Shown here: positions 8,741 to 17,207 of the stretch, piece by piece
Layout of the letters: each line of letters begins with the position of its first letter
Numbering within the stretch: the stretch's first letter is position 1
Notes under the pieces: model-generated
Databases searched by the model: none
Seen by the model: the letters and a program-made list of their open reading frames with translations, nothing else
Told to the model about the DNA's origin: nothing
Assembly (NCBI RefSeq): GCF_002374835.1
Contig: NZ_NWVD01000003.1
Coordinates: forward strand, 372,001-436,000
Source: Sphingomonas ginsenosidimutans
GTDB lineage: Bacteria > Pseudomonadota > Alphaproteobacteria > Sphingomonadales > Sphingomonadaceae
Length of the DNA: 64,000 bases
Direction: 5' to 3'
Program-made: the position numbers and the translations under genes

Positions 8741-9514
8741 TCAGCCATAGGCGCGGGCGAAGAACACCGCGGTGGTGGCGCCCGTCACCGCCAGCGTCCA
8801 CCACCGCACCAGCAGCGGCGGCAGCGCGCGGCCGATCAGCGCGCCGCCCCACCCGCCCAGGATCGCGCCCGCGATCATCGGCAGCGCCGCGGGCCAGCGC
8901 ACCATGCCGGTCGCGACGAACACCAATGCGGCGGCGCTGTTGGCGACCGCCAGCATCATCGTGCGCGGCGCGAACATCGCGCGCACCCCGATCCCGGCGA
9001 GCAGGCCGTAGAGCGCGGTCATCATCAGCCCCACGCCGCCCCCGAAATAGCCGCCATAGACGCCCAGCAGCGCCTGCACCGCCAGCAGCGAGCGCGGCCC
9101 GATGGTGACGCGCGCCGCCAGCCAGTCCGCCGCGCGCTTTCCCCCCAGCATCGCGATCAGCGCGATCAGCAGCAGCCACGGGATGATGAGGTCGAAGGCG
9201 CGCGTCGGGGTCAGCACCAGCAGGATGCTGCCCGCCAGCCCCGCGACGAAGGTGATCGCCGCCAGCACGCGCCAGTCGACCCCGCCCAGTGGCGCCAGTT
9301 CGTCGCGATAGCCGTGCGCGCTCGCCGCCGCGCCGGGCAGCAGCGCGACGTTTGACGTCGCATTGGCGATATTGGCGGGCAGGCCGATCGCGATCAGCGC
9401 GGGCAGCGTCGCGAACGTGCCGCCCCCCGCCAGCGCGTTCATCGCCCCGCCCAGCGTACCCGCGGCGAAGACCAGCAGCATCGCGCCCGCGTCGATCACG
9501 CGCCGCGGCCCCAT
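8741..9514 (-). CDS. TauE/SafE family sulfite/organosulfonate exporter-like permease
   Basis: A 257-residue, strongly hydrophobic protein with about eight membrane segments. The N-terminal GTLGGAMNALAGGGTFATLP motif and the internal repeat GVYGGYFGGGVGLMM are characteristic of TauE/SafE (DUF81) permeases. Members move sulfite, sulfoacetate or related anions. It converges on the flavin reductase gene with only six bases between the stops. The cargo is not evident; the sulfite-oxidase-fold enzyme nearby makes sulfite a reasonable but unproven idea. Confidence 0.88.
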   Translation of the reverse strand: MGPRRVIDAGAMLLVFAAGTLGGAMNALAGGGTFATLPALIAIGLPANIANATSNVALLPGAAASAHGYRDELAPLGGVDWRVLAAITFVAGLAGSILLVLTPTRAFDLIIPWLLLIALIAMLGGKRAADWLAARVTIGPRSLLAVQALLGVYGGYFGGGVGLMMTALYGLLAGIGVRAMFAPRTMMLAVANSAAALVFVATGMVRWPAALPMIAGAILGGWGGALIGRALPPLLVRWWTLAVTGATTAVFFARAYG

Positions 9515-9791
9515 CGCGTTGTGCGTATCATCGTCCGGCCCCGATGGTCAGGACCGGCGGGCCGCGCCGCCGGCCCCTGTCGCCGGCCGCCACGACCGGC
9601 GGGCGGATGGGCGCACGATAACGGTCACGGCCATTCCTTTCGTCGTTCCAGCGGATGGGACAGGCGTCGTCGGGGCGGGGACCGTGGGCGCTGGCGCGTG
9701 CTGCGTCAATGCGTTGCGCGGTCGTCGTTGTCACGGCGGCGTGCGGTTCGTAAGGCCCGGTGCTTGGCCGCGGCCGACAGGGGAAACATCA
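9515..9791. other. Intergenic region with no convincing gene
   Basis: These 277 bases separate the start of the permease gene from the GTG start of the PAS/chemotaxis-type gene. Open frames run through on both strands, but their products look like GC-rich noise (Arg/Pro/Gly-rich, no domain). The promoters of both divergent genes must lie here; I see no clear operator. Confidence 0.5.
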
Positions 9792-11045
9792 GTGGGCGAC
9801 CGGACCGACGTGGGGCGCGACCTGTTGTCCGTCGCACTCGATCACATGACCAACGGCATCGTCGTGCTGGATGAGAACGAGACGGTGCTGCTGGTCAACG
9901 AGCGGATGCACCGGCTGTTCGCGCTCCCGCCCGGCGCGATCGTGCCCGGGACGACGCTGGCGCAGCTGCTGGAGCATGTCGGGCGCAGCGTGGGCTGGGA
10001 TACGGCGCGCGTCGCACGGGTGCTCGACAATCATCGCAGCTGGAAGCGCGCGGGGACCGACCGCCAGCTCGATCACCATTATGACGACGGCACGGTGCTG
10101 CGCATCGTCTATCGCCCCTATCCGGGCCGCGGCGGGGTGCTGACCTATGACGACATCACGCAGGAGGCGCAGCGGGCGACGCTGGCACGGGCGCGGACCG
10201 ATGCCGCGCGCCAGTTCCGCGGTGACGTGGGCGAGACGGTGGGCGGCGTCGCGCGCGTCGCCGCCGCGATCCGCGCGCGCGGTGACGATGCCGCGGCGGC
10301 GACCGACATCGTCGCCGCACGGGTCGGCGACATCGCCGGCCTGTCGGCGCAGGCATCGACCGGCATGGCCGCGGCGGCGGATGCCGCGGGGCGGCTGAAC
10401 GACACGATCGGTGAGGCGGCCGACGCGATCGACGATGCCGCGGGCGTCGCGGGCCAGGCGCGCGAGGCCGCGGAGCGCAGCAACGCCGCGGTGGCGAAGC
10501 TGGCCGACCACGCGCGCGCGATCGGCCCGGTCCTCGACCAGATCGGCGCGCTGGCGGCGCAGAGCCGGCTGCTGGCGATCAACGCGACGATCGAGGCGGC
10601 GCGCGCCGGTGAGGCGGGGCAGGGCTTTCGCGTTGTGGCGCAGGAGGCCAGGCTGCTGACCGACCAGATCAGCCGCGCGGCGGGCGGCATTTCCGACCAT
10701 GTCGACGCCATCCGTGACGGCGTGGGCGAAGTGGCCGGCGCCCATGCGGTGATCCGCGGCCGCCTGAACGACGTCCATGCGCGCGCCGCCGCGGTGCGCA
10801 CGATGATGCAGGCGGAGCGGGTGGAGGTCGCCGCGGTGGCGCGGGCCGCGCGCGAGATCGCGGGGAACGGCGACCTGGCGGTCCGCCATGCCCACGCGCT
10901 GGAGGACGCGCACCGGCGGCTCGACGCGGCGTTCCGCGACGTCACCGCGCAGGTCGATGCCGCCGAACGGCAGGTGTCGCAGCTGGTCGACGGCGCCGAC
11001 CGTTTCTGGTCGATGCACCTGGCCGCGCACCACGACGCCGGCTGA
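9792..11045 (+). CDS. Soluble PAS-domain methyl-accepting chemotaxis-like protein
   Basis: A 417-residue protein with no membrane segment. Residues about 10-120 form a PAS-type sensor (LDHMTNGIVVLDENETVLLVN, ending in GGVLTYDDIT). The rest is alpha-helical, Ala-rich, with the chemoreceptor signalling hairpin LAAQSRLLAINATIEAARAGEAGQGF. I chose the GTG at 9792 because a GGGGA Shine-Dalgarno lies seven bases upstream; an ATG at 9846 is the alternative. It may signal through CheA/CheW in the cytoplasm, but no che genes are nearby. Its sensed ligand is unknown. Confidence 0.85.
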   Translation: MGDRTDVGRDLLSVALDHMTNGIVVLDENETVLLVNERMHRLFALPPGAIVPGTTLAQLLEHVGRSVGWDTARVARVLDNHRSWKRAGTDRQLDHHYDDGTVLRIVYRPYPGRGGVLTYDDITQEAQRATLARARTDAARQFRGDVGETVGGVARVAAAIRARGDDAAAATDIVAARVGDIAGLSAQASTGMAAAADAAGRLNDTIGEAADAIDDAAGVAGQAREAAERSNAAVAKLADHARAIGPVLDQIGALAAQSRLLAINATIEAARAGEAGQGFRVVAQEARLLTDQISRAAGGISDHVDAIRDGVGEVAGAHAVIRGRLNDVHARAAAVRTMMQAERVEVAAVARAAREIAGNGDLAVRHAHALEDAHRRLDAAFRDVTAQVDAAERQVSQLVDGADRFWSMHLAAHHDAG

Positions 11046-11051
11046 CGCCGT

Positions 11052-11074
11052 CCCGGCCGGCGCCGCCGGCGGGG
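11052..11074. terminator. GC-rich hairpin between convergent genes
   Basis: A near-perfect inverted repeat, CCCGGCCGGC and GCCGGCGGGG around a three-base loop, lies between the ends of the chemotaxis-like gene and rlmN. It could stop transcription from either side. No T-tract follows, so it is not a textbook intrinsic terminator. Confidence 0.45.
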
Positions 11075-11075
11075 A

Positions 11076-12284
11076 TCAGCCGAGCGCGGCCTGCTTTTCC
11101 GCGGCGAGCCGGTCCAGTTCGGCGCGGCTCTTCTTTTCCGCCGCGGTCTTCAGCTGGCCGCACGCCGCGTCGATGTCGCGCCCGCGCGGCGTGCGCACGG
11201 GGGCGGAGATGCCGCCCTCGAACACGATCTCGCTGAACCGCCGCACCCGTTCGGGGGTGGAGGTTTCGTACGGCGCGCCCGGCCACGGGTTGAACGGGAT
11301 CAGGTTGACCTTGGCGGGCAATTTGTACTGGCGCAGCAACCGGACCAGTTCGTGCGCCTCGGCGTCCGAATCGTTCCTGTCCTTCAGCATCACATATTCG
11401 AACGTGATGCGCCGGGCGTTGTTGGCGCCGGGATAGTCGGCGCACGCCTGCAACAGTTCCTCGATGCCGTATTTGCGGTTCAGCGGGACGATCTCGTCGC
11501 GCACCTCCTTCGTCACGGCATGGAGCGACACCGCCAGGTTGACGCCGATCTCCGCCCCCGCGCGCGCCATCATCGGCACGACGCCCGACGTCGACAACGT
11601 GATCCGCCGCTTCGACAGCGCCAGCCCGTCACCGTCCATCACCAGCTTCAGCGCGTCGCGCACCGCGTCGAAATTGTACAGCGGCTCGCCCATCCCCATC
11701 ATCACGATGTTGGTCAGCATCCGCCCTTCGGGCTGGCTGGGCCATTCGCCCAGCGAATCGCGCGCCAGCATCACCTGCCCGACGATCTCTCCCGCGGTCA
11801 GGTTGCGGACCAGCCGCATCGTCCCGGTGTGGCAGAAGCGGCAGTTGAGCGTGCAGCCGACCTGGCTCGACACGCACAACGTCCCCCGATCGGCGTCGGG
11901 GATGAACACCATCTCGTAATCCTGCCCGTCGGGGGAGCGCAGCAGCCACTTGCGCGTGCCGTCGGTCGACACCTGCGCCTCCACCACGTCCGGCCGGCCG
12001 ATCACGAACCGCTCGGCCAGCCACGGGTGCTGCGCCTTGGCGATATCGGTCATCGCGGCGAAATCGGTCGCGCCGCGGTTGTAGATCCAGTGCCAGATCT
12101 GCTTGGCGCGCAGCTTGGCCTGGCGCGCGTCCATCCCGGCCGTGGCCAGCGTCTCGCGCAGCTGTTCCTTGGACAGCCCGATCAGGTCGGTGCGGCCATC
12201 CTCGCGCAGCTTCGGCGCGCGCGGGACGGGCACGGGATCGATGTGCCCCGGGATGGGCATGGCGGCGGCCGGCTCTGTCAGCAT
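11076..12284 (-). CDS. rlmN: 23S rRNA (adenine2503-C2)/tRNA A37 methyltransferase RlmN
   Basis: Radical SAM methyltransferase of 402 residues. The iron-sulfur cluster cysteines lie in GCTLNCRFC (Cys144, 148, 151), the CxxxCxxC form of RlmN/Cfr. Further marks are [14 protein letters not shown], the STSGVVPMM segment, and the C-terminal DAACGQL whose cysteine is the methyl-carrying residue. The start at 12284 fits, although an in-frame Met eight codons later is possible. An IalB-like gene lies just upstream on the same strand, a pairing I recall from other sphingomonads. Confidence 0.96.
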   Translation of the reverse strand: MLTEPAAAMPIPGHIDPVPVPRAPKLREDGRTDLIGLSKEQLRETLATAGMDARQAKLRAKQIWHWIYNRGATDFAAMTDIAKAQHPWLAERFVIGRPDVVEAQVSTDGTRKWLLRSPDGQDYEMVFIPDADRGTLCVSSQVGCTLNCRFCHTGTMRLVRNLTAGEIVGQVMLARDSLGEWPSQPEGRMLTNIVMMGMGEPLYNFDAVRDALKLVMDGDGLALSKRRITLSTSGVVPMMARAGAEIGVNLAVSLHAVTKEVRDEIVPLNRKYGIEELLQACADYPGANNARRITFEYVMLKDRNDSDAEAHELVRLLRQYKLPAKVNLIPFNPWPGAPYETSTPERVRRFSEIVFEGGISAPVRTPRGRDIDAACGQLKTAAEKKSRAELDRLAAEKQAALG

Positions 12285-12326
12285 CGCGGCGATATAGCCG
12301 GATCGCGCGGGTTTTTCCAGTATCCG

Positions 12327-12806
12327 CTACCGGCAGCCCAGCTGCGCCGCGTCGATCGCGGTGGCGGCGCCCGCCAGCGGATAGGTGTCCGCGATCGTCC
12401 GCCCCGCGGCATCCAGCGTCACCAGCGTCATCGCGCGCGCGCTGCGCATCGCGTTCAGGATCGCGCGGTCGGTCGCCGCGTCGGGCGCGCGCGCGGTTGC
12501 TTGGTCGCCGACCAGCGCGAACCGCCGTTCGCCCACGACCAGCGTGATCGCCGCGCCGGCCCCGCGCGCGTACGACAGGCGGAAGAAGACCGCCGGCGCG
12601 CGCGCCGCGCCCTGCCGCGCGGCGACGCTGCCGAAGGCGCCGCGCCGGTCGCTGTCGCCGCCGGGCAGCACCGGCCGCGCGATCGCGAAGCAGCGCCGCG
12701 GCCCGGCCCCGCCCACGCCGCCGGCCTCGCGAATCGCCGCCCAGCGGTGCCATACGCCCAGCGCGACGCGCTCGCCCGCCAGCGCCAGCGCCAGCGCCCA
12801 GATCAC
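12327..12806 (-). CDS. Invasion-associated locus B (IalB)-like protein
   Basis: A 159-residue protein beginning with a short signal-like stretch (MIWALALALAGE), so it may be exported. The body has the RCFAIA segment, a beta-rich middle (AITLVVGERRFALVGDQATARAPD) and the ending TAIDAAQLGCR. This arrangement resembles sphingomonad proteins annotated as IalB family. It lies eight bases from the phosphatase gene and upstream of rlmN on the same strand. I infer the family from pattern memory, and the function is unknown. Confidence 0.65.
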   Translation of the reverse strand: MIWALALALAGERVALGVWHRWAAIREAGGVGGAGPRRCFAIARPVLPGGDSDRRGAFGSVAARQGAARAPAVFFRLSYARGAGAAITLVVGERRFALVGDQATARAPDAATDRAILNAMRSARAMTLVTLDAAGRTIADTYPLAGAATAIDAAQLGCR

Positions 12807-12813
12807 CGGTGCG

Positions 12814-13446
12814 TCACGCCGGCGCGTGCCCCGTGCCCAGGTGCACCACCTGCTCGCGCCCGCGCTCGATCAGCGTCACGGTCCCCTGCGGATAGCCCGG
12901 CAGCACCGGCGCGCCGCACGGATCGGCCGGCGCGCCGGTCATCACCCCGCGCAGCACGCGGCTGGAAATGCCGTGCATGATGACCAGCCGGTCGCCCGGA
13001 TCGTCGTTCGTATCGGCCAGCCAGCCGGACACGCGCGCCGCGATCGCATCGTACCGCTCGCCATCGGGGGCGCATTTCAAGAGGCCGCCGGGCAGGATCA
13101 CCGGGCCGACCTCCTCCACCACATCGGCGTAATAACGCCCGCCCCATGATCCCATGCCGATCTCGGTCAGTCGTTCGTCGGTGCGCGCCTCGTGCCAGTC
13201 GAGCCCCAGATGCTCGGCGACGATCGCCAGCGTCTGCAACGCGCGGCCGGTGGGGCTGGCCCATAGCGTCAGCGCGGGCTTCTCGCCCAGCGCATCGCGC
13301 AGCGCTCGGCCCATCTCCTCGGCCTGGGCGAAGCCGGCGCGGGTCAGCGGGGTGTGCGGCGCGTCGCCCTGCAACCGGCGCGCGGCGTTGAAGACGGTTT
13401 CGCCGTGGCGGGCGATGAAGTCACGTCCGTGGCGGGTCGCGGTCAT
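12814..13446 (-). CDS. Histidine phosphatase family protein (phosphoglycerate mutase-like)
   Basis: A 210-residue protein with the catalytic RHGET motif at residues 13-17 (His14 would be the phosphorylated residue). Also present are the LTRAGFAQAEEMG helix, a proton-donor Glu in RTDERLTEIGMGSWGG, and the second histidine in VIMHGISS. It belongs to the broad-specificity branch of histidine phosphatases; the substrate is not predictable. It is first in a three-gene minus-strand run with the IalB-like gene and rlmN. Confidence 0.9.
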   Translation of the reverse strand: MTATRHGRDFIARHGETVFNAARRLQGDAPHTPLTRAGFAQAEEMGRALRDALGEKPALTLWASPTGRALQTLAIVAEHLGLDWHEARTDERLTEIGMGSWGGRYYADVVEEVGPVILPGGLLKCAPDGERYDAIAARVSGWLADTNDDPGDRLVIMHGISSRVLRGVMTGAPADPCGAPVLPGYPQGTVTLIERGREQVVHLGTGHAPA

Positions 13447-13578
13447 TCCCGTCCTGTCCCCCCGCTGTTGCCGAAAAGCAACGATTTTTCCTGTTTAGGC
13501 AGGGTTCATGCAACGCCGCCGCGATCCGTTATTTGAACGCCACGCCCCGCGTTCTGGGGTGGGTAACTGGAGTGAGAC

Positions 13579-14193
13579 ATGCGTAAGCTTGCAATGGCCA
13601 CCGCCGCGGCCGCGTTCGGCGCGATGCTGGCGGCCCCCGCGATGGCGCAGGACGGCCCGTTCGCCGGTGGCCGCGTTGAGGCGCTGGCCGGCTATGACAA
13701 CGTCCAGGACGGCGGCGACGGTTCGTCGGAGGGCACCAGCGGCTTCACCTACGGCGGCCTCGTCGGCTACGATTTCCAGCGCGGCAACACCGTGTTCGGC
13801 CTGGAAGGCGAACTGACCGACGCGACCACCAGCACGCGCACCTACAATGCGCTGGCCGCGGGCGACCGTTTCTCGGTCGAGGCGGGACGCGACATCTATC
13901 TGGGCGGGCGCATCGGCGCGGTGATCTCGCCGCAGGCGATGGTCTATGCCAAGGGCGGCTACACCAACGCACGGGTCGAAAGCCGCTACACCACCGGCGC
14001 CGCCGGCGCGACCGAGACGATCGACAAGGTGAACCTCGACGGGTTCCGCGTCGGAGCGGGGCTTGAGTACAAGCTGTCGCCGACGTCGTTCATCAAGGGC
14101 GAATATCGCTATTCGCACTATGGCAATGTCGACAACGTCGACATCGACCTCGACCGGCATCAGTTGATGGCGGGCATCGGCATCCGCTTCTGA
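13579..14193 (+). CDS. Outer-membrane beta-barrel protein (opacity/Omp25-like)
   Basis: A 204-residue protein with a clear signal peptide (MRKLAMATAAAAFGAMLAAPAMAQ, cleaved after AMAQ). An eight-stranded barrel pattern follows: alternating strands such as FTYGGLVGYDF, IYLGGRIGAVI, FRVGAGLEYKL and SFIKGEYRYSHY. The last residue is Phe (GIGIRF), the usual outer-membrane insertion signal. It is similar in layout to the porin-like Omp25/OprF-barrel group common in alphaproteobacteria. A GGAGTGAG ribosome site precedes the ATG. A hairpin follows the stop. Confidence 0.9.
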   Translation: MRKLAMATAAAAFGAMLAAPAMAQDGPFAGGRVEALAGYDNVQDGGDGSSEGTSGFTYGGLVGYDFQRGNTVFGLEGELTDATTSTRTYNALAAGDRFSVEAGRDIYLGGRIGAVISPQAMVYAKGGYTNARVESRYTTGAAGATETIDKVNLDGFRVGAGLEYKLSPTSFIKGEYRYSHYGNVDNVDIDLDRHQLMAGIGIRF

Positions 14194-14204
14194 CGCGCAT
14201 CGTG

Positions 14205-14232
14205 CGGCCGGTTTTCCACAGGAAATCGGCCG
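14205..14232. terminator. Hairpin after the outer-membrane protein gene, with a DnaA-box-like core
   Basis: CGGCCG pairs with CGGCCG and TTTCC with GGAAA around an ACA loop, with a small internal mismatch. It is well placed to end the outer-membrane protein transcript. Its loop side contains TTTTCCACA, one base off the DnaA-box consensus TTATCCACA; this may be chance, but dnaN follows. Confidence 0.5.
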
Positions 14233-14358
14233 TGCCACCGGCTTGGGACCGTTATGGAGGGTCGGGGCGCTTGCTCCGGCCCTTCATCTTTGGCTAGGAA
14301 AAGTCGGCCAATTGCCCCTGGTGAGTTTGATGACCTGCGGGCCGGGGGAAGAGTTGAG

Positions 14359-15462
14359 ATGAAGGCGACGATCGAACGCGCGACGCTGCTGAAGGGGTTG
14401 AGCCACGTCCAGTCGGTGGTGGAGCGGCGCAACACCATTCCGATCCTGTCGAACGTGCTGCTGGAGGCGACCGCCGAGGGGCAGTTGCGGCTGATGGCGA
14501 CCGACCTCGACCTGCAGATCAACGAATCGGTCGCCGCCGCTGTCGACCAGCCGGGCGCGACCACCGTGTCGGCGCACACGCTGTTCGACATTGCGCGCAA
14601 GCTGCCGGAGGGCGCGCAGGTGTCGATCACCGCGGCCGACGGGCGGATGGCGATCGTCGCGGGCCGCGCGCGCTTCTCGCTAGGGACGCTGCCGCGCGAC
14701 GATTTCCCGGTGATCGCCGAGGGTGAGCTGCCGCACCAGTTCGAGCTGCCGGTCGAGACGCTCCGGCAGATCATCGACAAGACGCGCTTCGCCATCTCCA
14801 CCGAGGAGACGCGCTATTACCTCAACGGCATTTTCCTCCATACCGCGGAGGGCGTCCTGAAGGCGGCGGCGACCGACGGCCACCGGCTGGCGCGCGTCAC
14901 CGTCGACCAGCCGCAGGGCGCCGAGGGCATGCCCGACGTGATCGTGCCGCGCAAATGCATCGCCGAACTGCGCAAGCTGCTCGACGAGGTCGACGGCTCG
15001 GTCGGCGTGTCGCTGTCGGGGACGAAGATCCGCTTCGACCTGGGGCAGGCGATCCTGACGTCGAAGCTGATCGACGGCACCTTCCCCGATTACAGCCGCG
15101 TCATCCCGACCGCCAACGACAAGATCCTGAAGCTCGATCCCAAGAGCTTCATGGAGGGCGTCGACCGCGTCTCGACGATCGCCACCGAGAAGACCCGCGC
15201 GGTCAAGATGGCGCTGGATCGCGACAAGATCACGCTGTCGGTGACCAGCCCGGAAAACGGCACCGCGGCGGAGGAAGTGCCCGGCGAATATGTGTCGCTG
15301 CCGTTCGAGATCGGCTTCAACAGCCGCTACCTGCTCGACATCCTGGGGCAGATCGACACCGACACGGTCGAGGTCCACCTGGCCGACGCCGCCGCGCCGA
15401 CGCTGATCCGCGAGAACGACAAGAGCCCGGCGCTCTACGTGCTGATGCCGATGCGCGTGTGA
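14359..15462 (+). CDS. dnaN: DNA polymerase III beta subunit (sliding clamp)
   Basis: A 367-residue ring-forming processivity clamp, the usual family length, with three repeated clamp domains. It begins MKATIERATLLKGLSHVQSVVERRNTIPIL, the classic N-terminus, and ends with ALYVLMPMRV. I set the start at the ATG with a GGGGGAAGAG ribosome site, because the longer open frame upstream reads as noise. It is not next to dnaA, recF or gyrB here, which is common in alphaproteobacteria. Confidence 0.97.
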   Translation: MKATIERATLLKGLSHVQSVVERRNTIPILSNVLLEATAEGQLRLMATDLDLQINESVAAAVDQPGATTVSAHTLFDIARKLPEGAQVSITAADGRMAIVAGRARFSLGTLPRDDFPVIAEGELPHQFELPVETLRQIIDKTRFAISTEETRYYLNGIFLHTAEGVLKAAATDGHRLARVTVDQPQGAEGMPDVIVPRKCIAELRKLLDEVDGSVGVSLSGTKIRFDLGQAILTSKLIDGTFPDYSRVIPTANDKILKLDPKSFMEGVDRVSTIATEKTRAVKMALDRDKITLSVTSPENGTAAEEVPGEYVSLPFEIGFNSRYLLDILGQIDTDTVEVHLADAAAPTLIRENDKSPALYVLMPMRV

Positions 15463-15564
15463 CGCCGCCGACCCGCCGCGCGCCCGCCCCGGCGGCGCGC
15501 GGTTGATCGGCATCAGCCTGATTGCGCGGAACGAATCGCCCGCGCGGGCCGTATCGTCGGCCCT

Positions 15565-16275
15565 ATGACCATTCCTACCACTCCCATGTTTCCATGGGTT
15601 CACGATGCGCAATCCGCGCTGGAGACATTGCTCCAGCGCCACGTCGCGGCGCGCGATTTCCCCTGCGTCGGGGCCAAGGCGGCGCTGGCGCGCGGCACGT
15701 TGATGGTGTTGGCGTGCAGCCGTATCGACAGCGCCTGGGACGATCTGCGCATCCACGACGCGCTGATGCGCTTCGCCGCGGACTACCGCGCCGAACCCGG
15801 GCTGTTCCGCAGCTTCGCGGTGGTGTTCGACGGGCCGGACGCGCTCGACGAACCCGCGTTCGAGGCGGCGCTGTGGCAGCGGCTGCAGTCGCTGTCGGAC
15901 AAGGACGTGTGGCGCGGCCAGTCGTATGACGCGCGCGTCAGCGCCGATCCGGACGATCCGCATTTCTCGCTCAGCTTCGGCGGGGAGGCGTTCTTCGTCG
16001 TCGGGTTGCACCCCGCCGCGTCGCGCCCGGCGCGGCGGTTCGAACGCCCGACGCTGGTGTTCAACCTCCACGACCAGTTCGAAACGCTGCGCGCCGACGG
16101 CCGCTACGAAACGATGCGCGAGGCGATCATGGTCCGCGACGAGGCGATTGCCGGATCGCGCAACCCGATGCTCGCCCGCCACGGCGAGATGAGCGAGGCG
16201 CGCCAGTACAGTGGCCGCGCGGTCGATCCGCAATGGCGCTGCCCGTTCCACTACGGCGGCGGGGACACGGCATGA
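15565..16275 (+). CDS. YqcI/YcgG family protein, GntA-like heme-dependent N-hydroxylase homologue
   Basis: A 236-residue protein. Family marks are an N-terminal PCVGAKAAL segment, the DVWRGQSYDARVS region, FVVGLHPAASRPARRF in the middle and the ending ARQYSGRAVDPQWRCPFHYGG. One characterised relative is GntA of guanitoxin biosynthesis, a heme-dependent enzyme that N-hydroxylates an arginine-derived guanidine. The activity here is inferred from the family and could differ. The stop overlaps the start of the DUF1989 gene, a pairing I recall from other genomes. No other guanitoxin-type genes are present. Confidence 0.8.
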   Translation: MTIPTTPMFPWVHDAQSALETLLQRHVAARDFPCVGAKAALARGTLMVLACSRIDSAWDDLRIHDALMRFAADYRAEPGLFRSFAVVFDGPDALDEPAFEAALWQRLQSLSDKDVWRGQSYDARVSADPDDPHFSLSFGGEAFFVVGLHPAASRPARRFERPTLVFNLHDQFETLRADGRYETMREAIMVRDEAIAGSRNPMLARHGEMSEARQYSGRAVDPQWRCPFHYGGGDTA

Positions 16276-16874
16276 GCGACGCGGGCACGCAGGTGATCGG
16301 GCCGCGCAGCGGGGCGGGGTTCCGGCTGGCGGCCGGGCAGCTGCTGACCGTGATCGATGCGGAGGGGCGGCAGGTCGCCGACCTGCTCGCCTATAATGCG
16401 GCGGACGTGCGCGAGGTGATCTCGTCGGGTCGCACGCTCGATTATGCCGAGACGATCCGGCTGACCACCGGACACCTGCTCTATTCCAACCGCTCGCGCC
16501 CGATGCTGGAGATCGTCGAGGACAGCGTCGGGCGGCACGATTTCCTGCTGACGCCATGTTCTTACGACACGTTCCACCATTTCTACCCCGATCTGCCGCC
16601 GCATCGCGGCTGCTTCGGCAATCTGGCGGAGGCGCTGGCGCCGTTCGGGGTGACGGAGGACGCGATCCCGGTCGCGTTCAACTGCTTCATGAACGTGCCG
16701 GTTGATGGCGCGACCGGACGGCTGGAGGTGCTGCCCCCCACCAGCGTCGCGGGCGACCGGATCGTGCTGCGCGCGCGGATGGATCTGGTGATCGGGCTGA
16801 CCGCCTGTTCCGCGCCGGCATCGAACGGCGGCAGTTTCAAGCCGATTCACTATCGGATCGACGACCCGTCCTGA
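16272..16874 (+). CDS. DUF1989 (urea carboxylase-associated) family protein
   Basis: A 200-residue protein. The DUF1989 signature is visible: LLTVIDAEGRQVADLLAYN near the N-terminus, TPCSYDTFHHFYPD, the FNCFMNVPVDGATGRLEV segment, and LVIGLTACSAP near the end. Conserved Cys and His residues suggest a metal or reactive-cysteine role, but no activity is firmly assigned. It starts inside the stop of the GntA-like gene (ATGA), so the two are coupled and probably act on the same nitrogen compound. Confidence 0.85.
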   Translation: MSDAGTQVIGPRSGAGFRLAAGQLLTVIDAEGRQVADLLAYNAADVREVISSGRTLDYAETIRLTTGHLLYSNRSRPMLEIVEDSVGRHDFLLTPCSYDTFHHFYPDLPPHRGCFGNLAEALAPFGVTEDAIPVAFNCFMNVPVDGATGRLEVLPPTSVAGDRIVLRARMDLVIGLTACSAPASNGGSFKPIHYRIDDPS

Positions 16875-16884
16875 CCGCGCGCCG

Positions 16885-17064
16885 CTACGATCGGGCGGAC
16901 GTGTCCGCGCTTTTGCGCGCGACGACGTCGCGCAGCCGCTGCGTATAGCGTTCGGCGAGGTCGAGGTGTAGCCGGCGGATCGCCTTGACGTCCGATTCGC
17001 GGGCAAGGGCACGTTCCTGATCCGAACGGCGGCGGAAGAATTCGGCATCGTCGGTGGCTGACAT
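16885..17064 (-). CDS. Small conserved-looking charged protein
   Basis: A 59-residue protein starting MSATDDAEFFRRRSDQERAL, followed by a charged amphipathic helix rich in Arg, Glu, Asp and Leu. Its own AGAAAGG ribosome site lies seven bases before the ATG, and codon use matches neighbouring genes. Proteins of this kind, with a start like DDAEFFRRRSEQE, are familiar small hypotheticals in sphingomonads. No function is known. The stop converges on the DUF1989 gene. Confidence 0.75.
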   Translation of the reverse strand: MSATDDAEFFRRRSDQERALARESDVKAIRRLHLDLAERYTQRLRDVVARKSADTSARS

Positions 17065-17207
17065 GGCGCAACCTTTCTGATCGAGCGAAGGGGGCCGCCG
17101 GCACGCGGCGGCGCTGATGCATCATGCGCCGCCCGGCCGCGCGCGGCTATCAACTCGATCAAGATTTCGCCACAATGTCCGGCGCTTGGCCCTCGCGGGC
17201 GGTCGCG

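Noticed and set aside
9528..9734. Possible 68-residue minus-strand gene
   Set aside because: No ribosome site, Arg/Pro-rich composition and no conserved pattern; it looks like GC-driven noise.
13467..13489. GTTGC-CGAAAA-GCAAC hairpin followed by GATTTTT
   Set aside because: It looks like an intrinsic terminator on the plus strand, but no plus-strand gene ends there; it lies in a divergent promoter gap. The five-base stem is weak and may be chance.
16850..17125. 91-residue minus-strand frame overlapping the small gene region
   Set aside because: It is out of frame with the credible 59-residue gene at 16885-17064 and has an arginine-rich, noise-like product.
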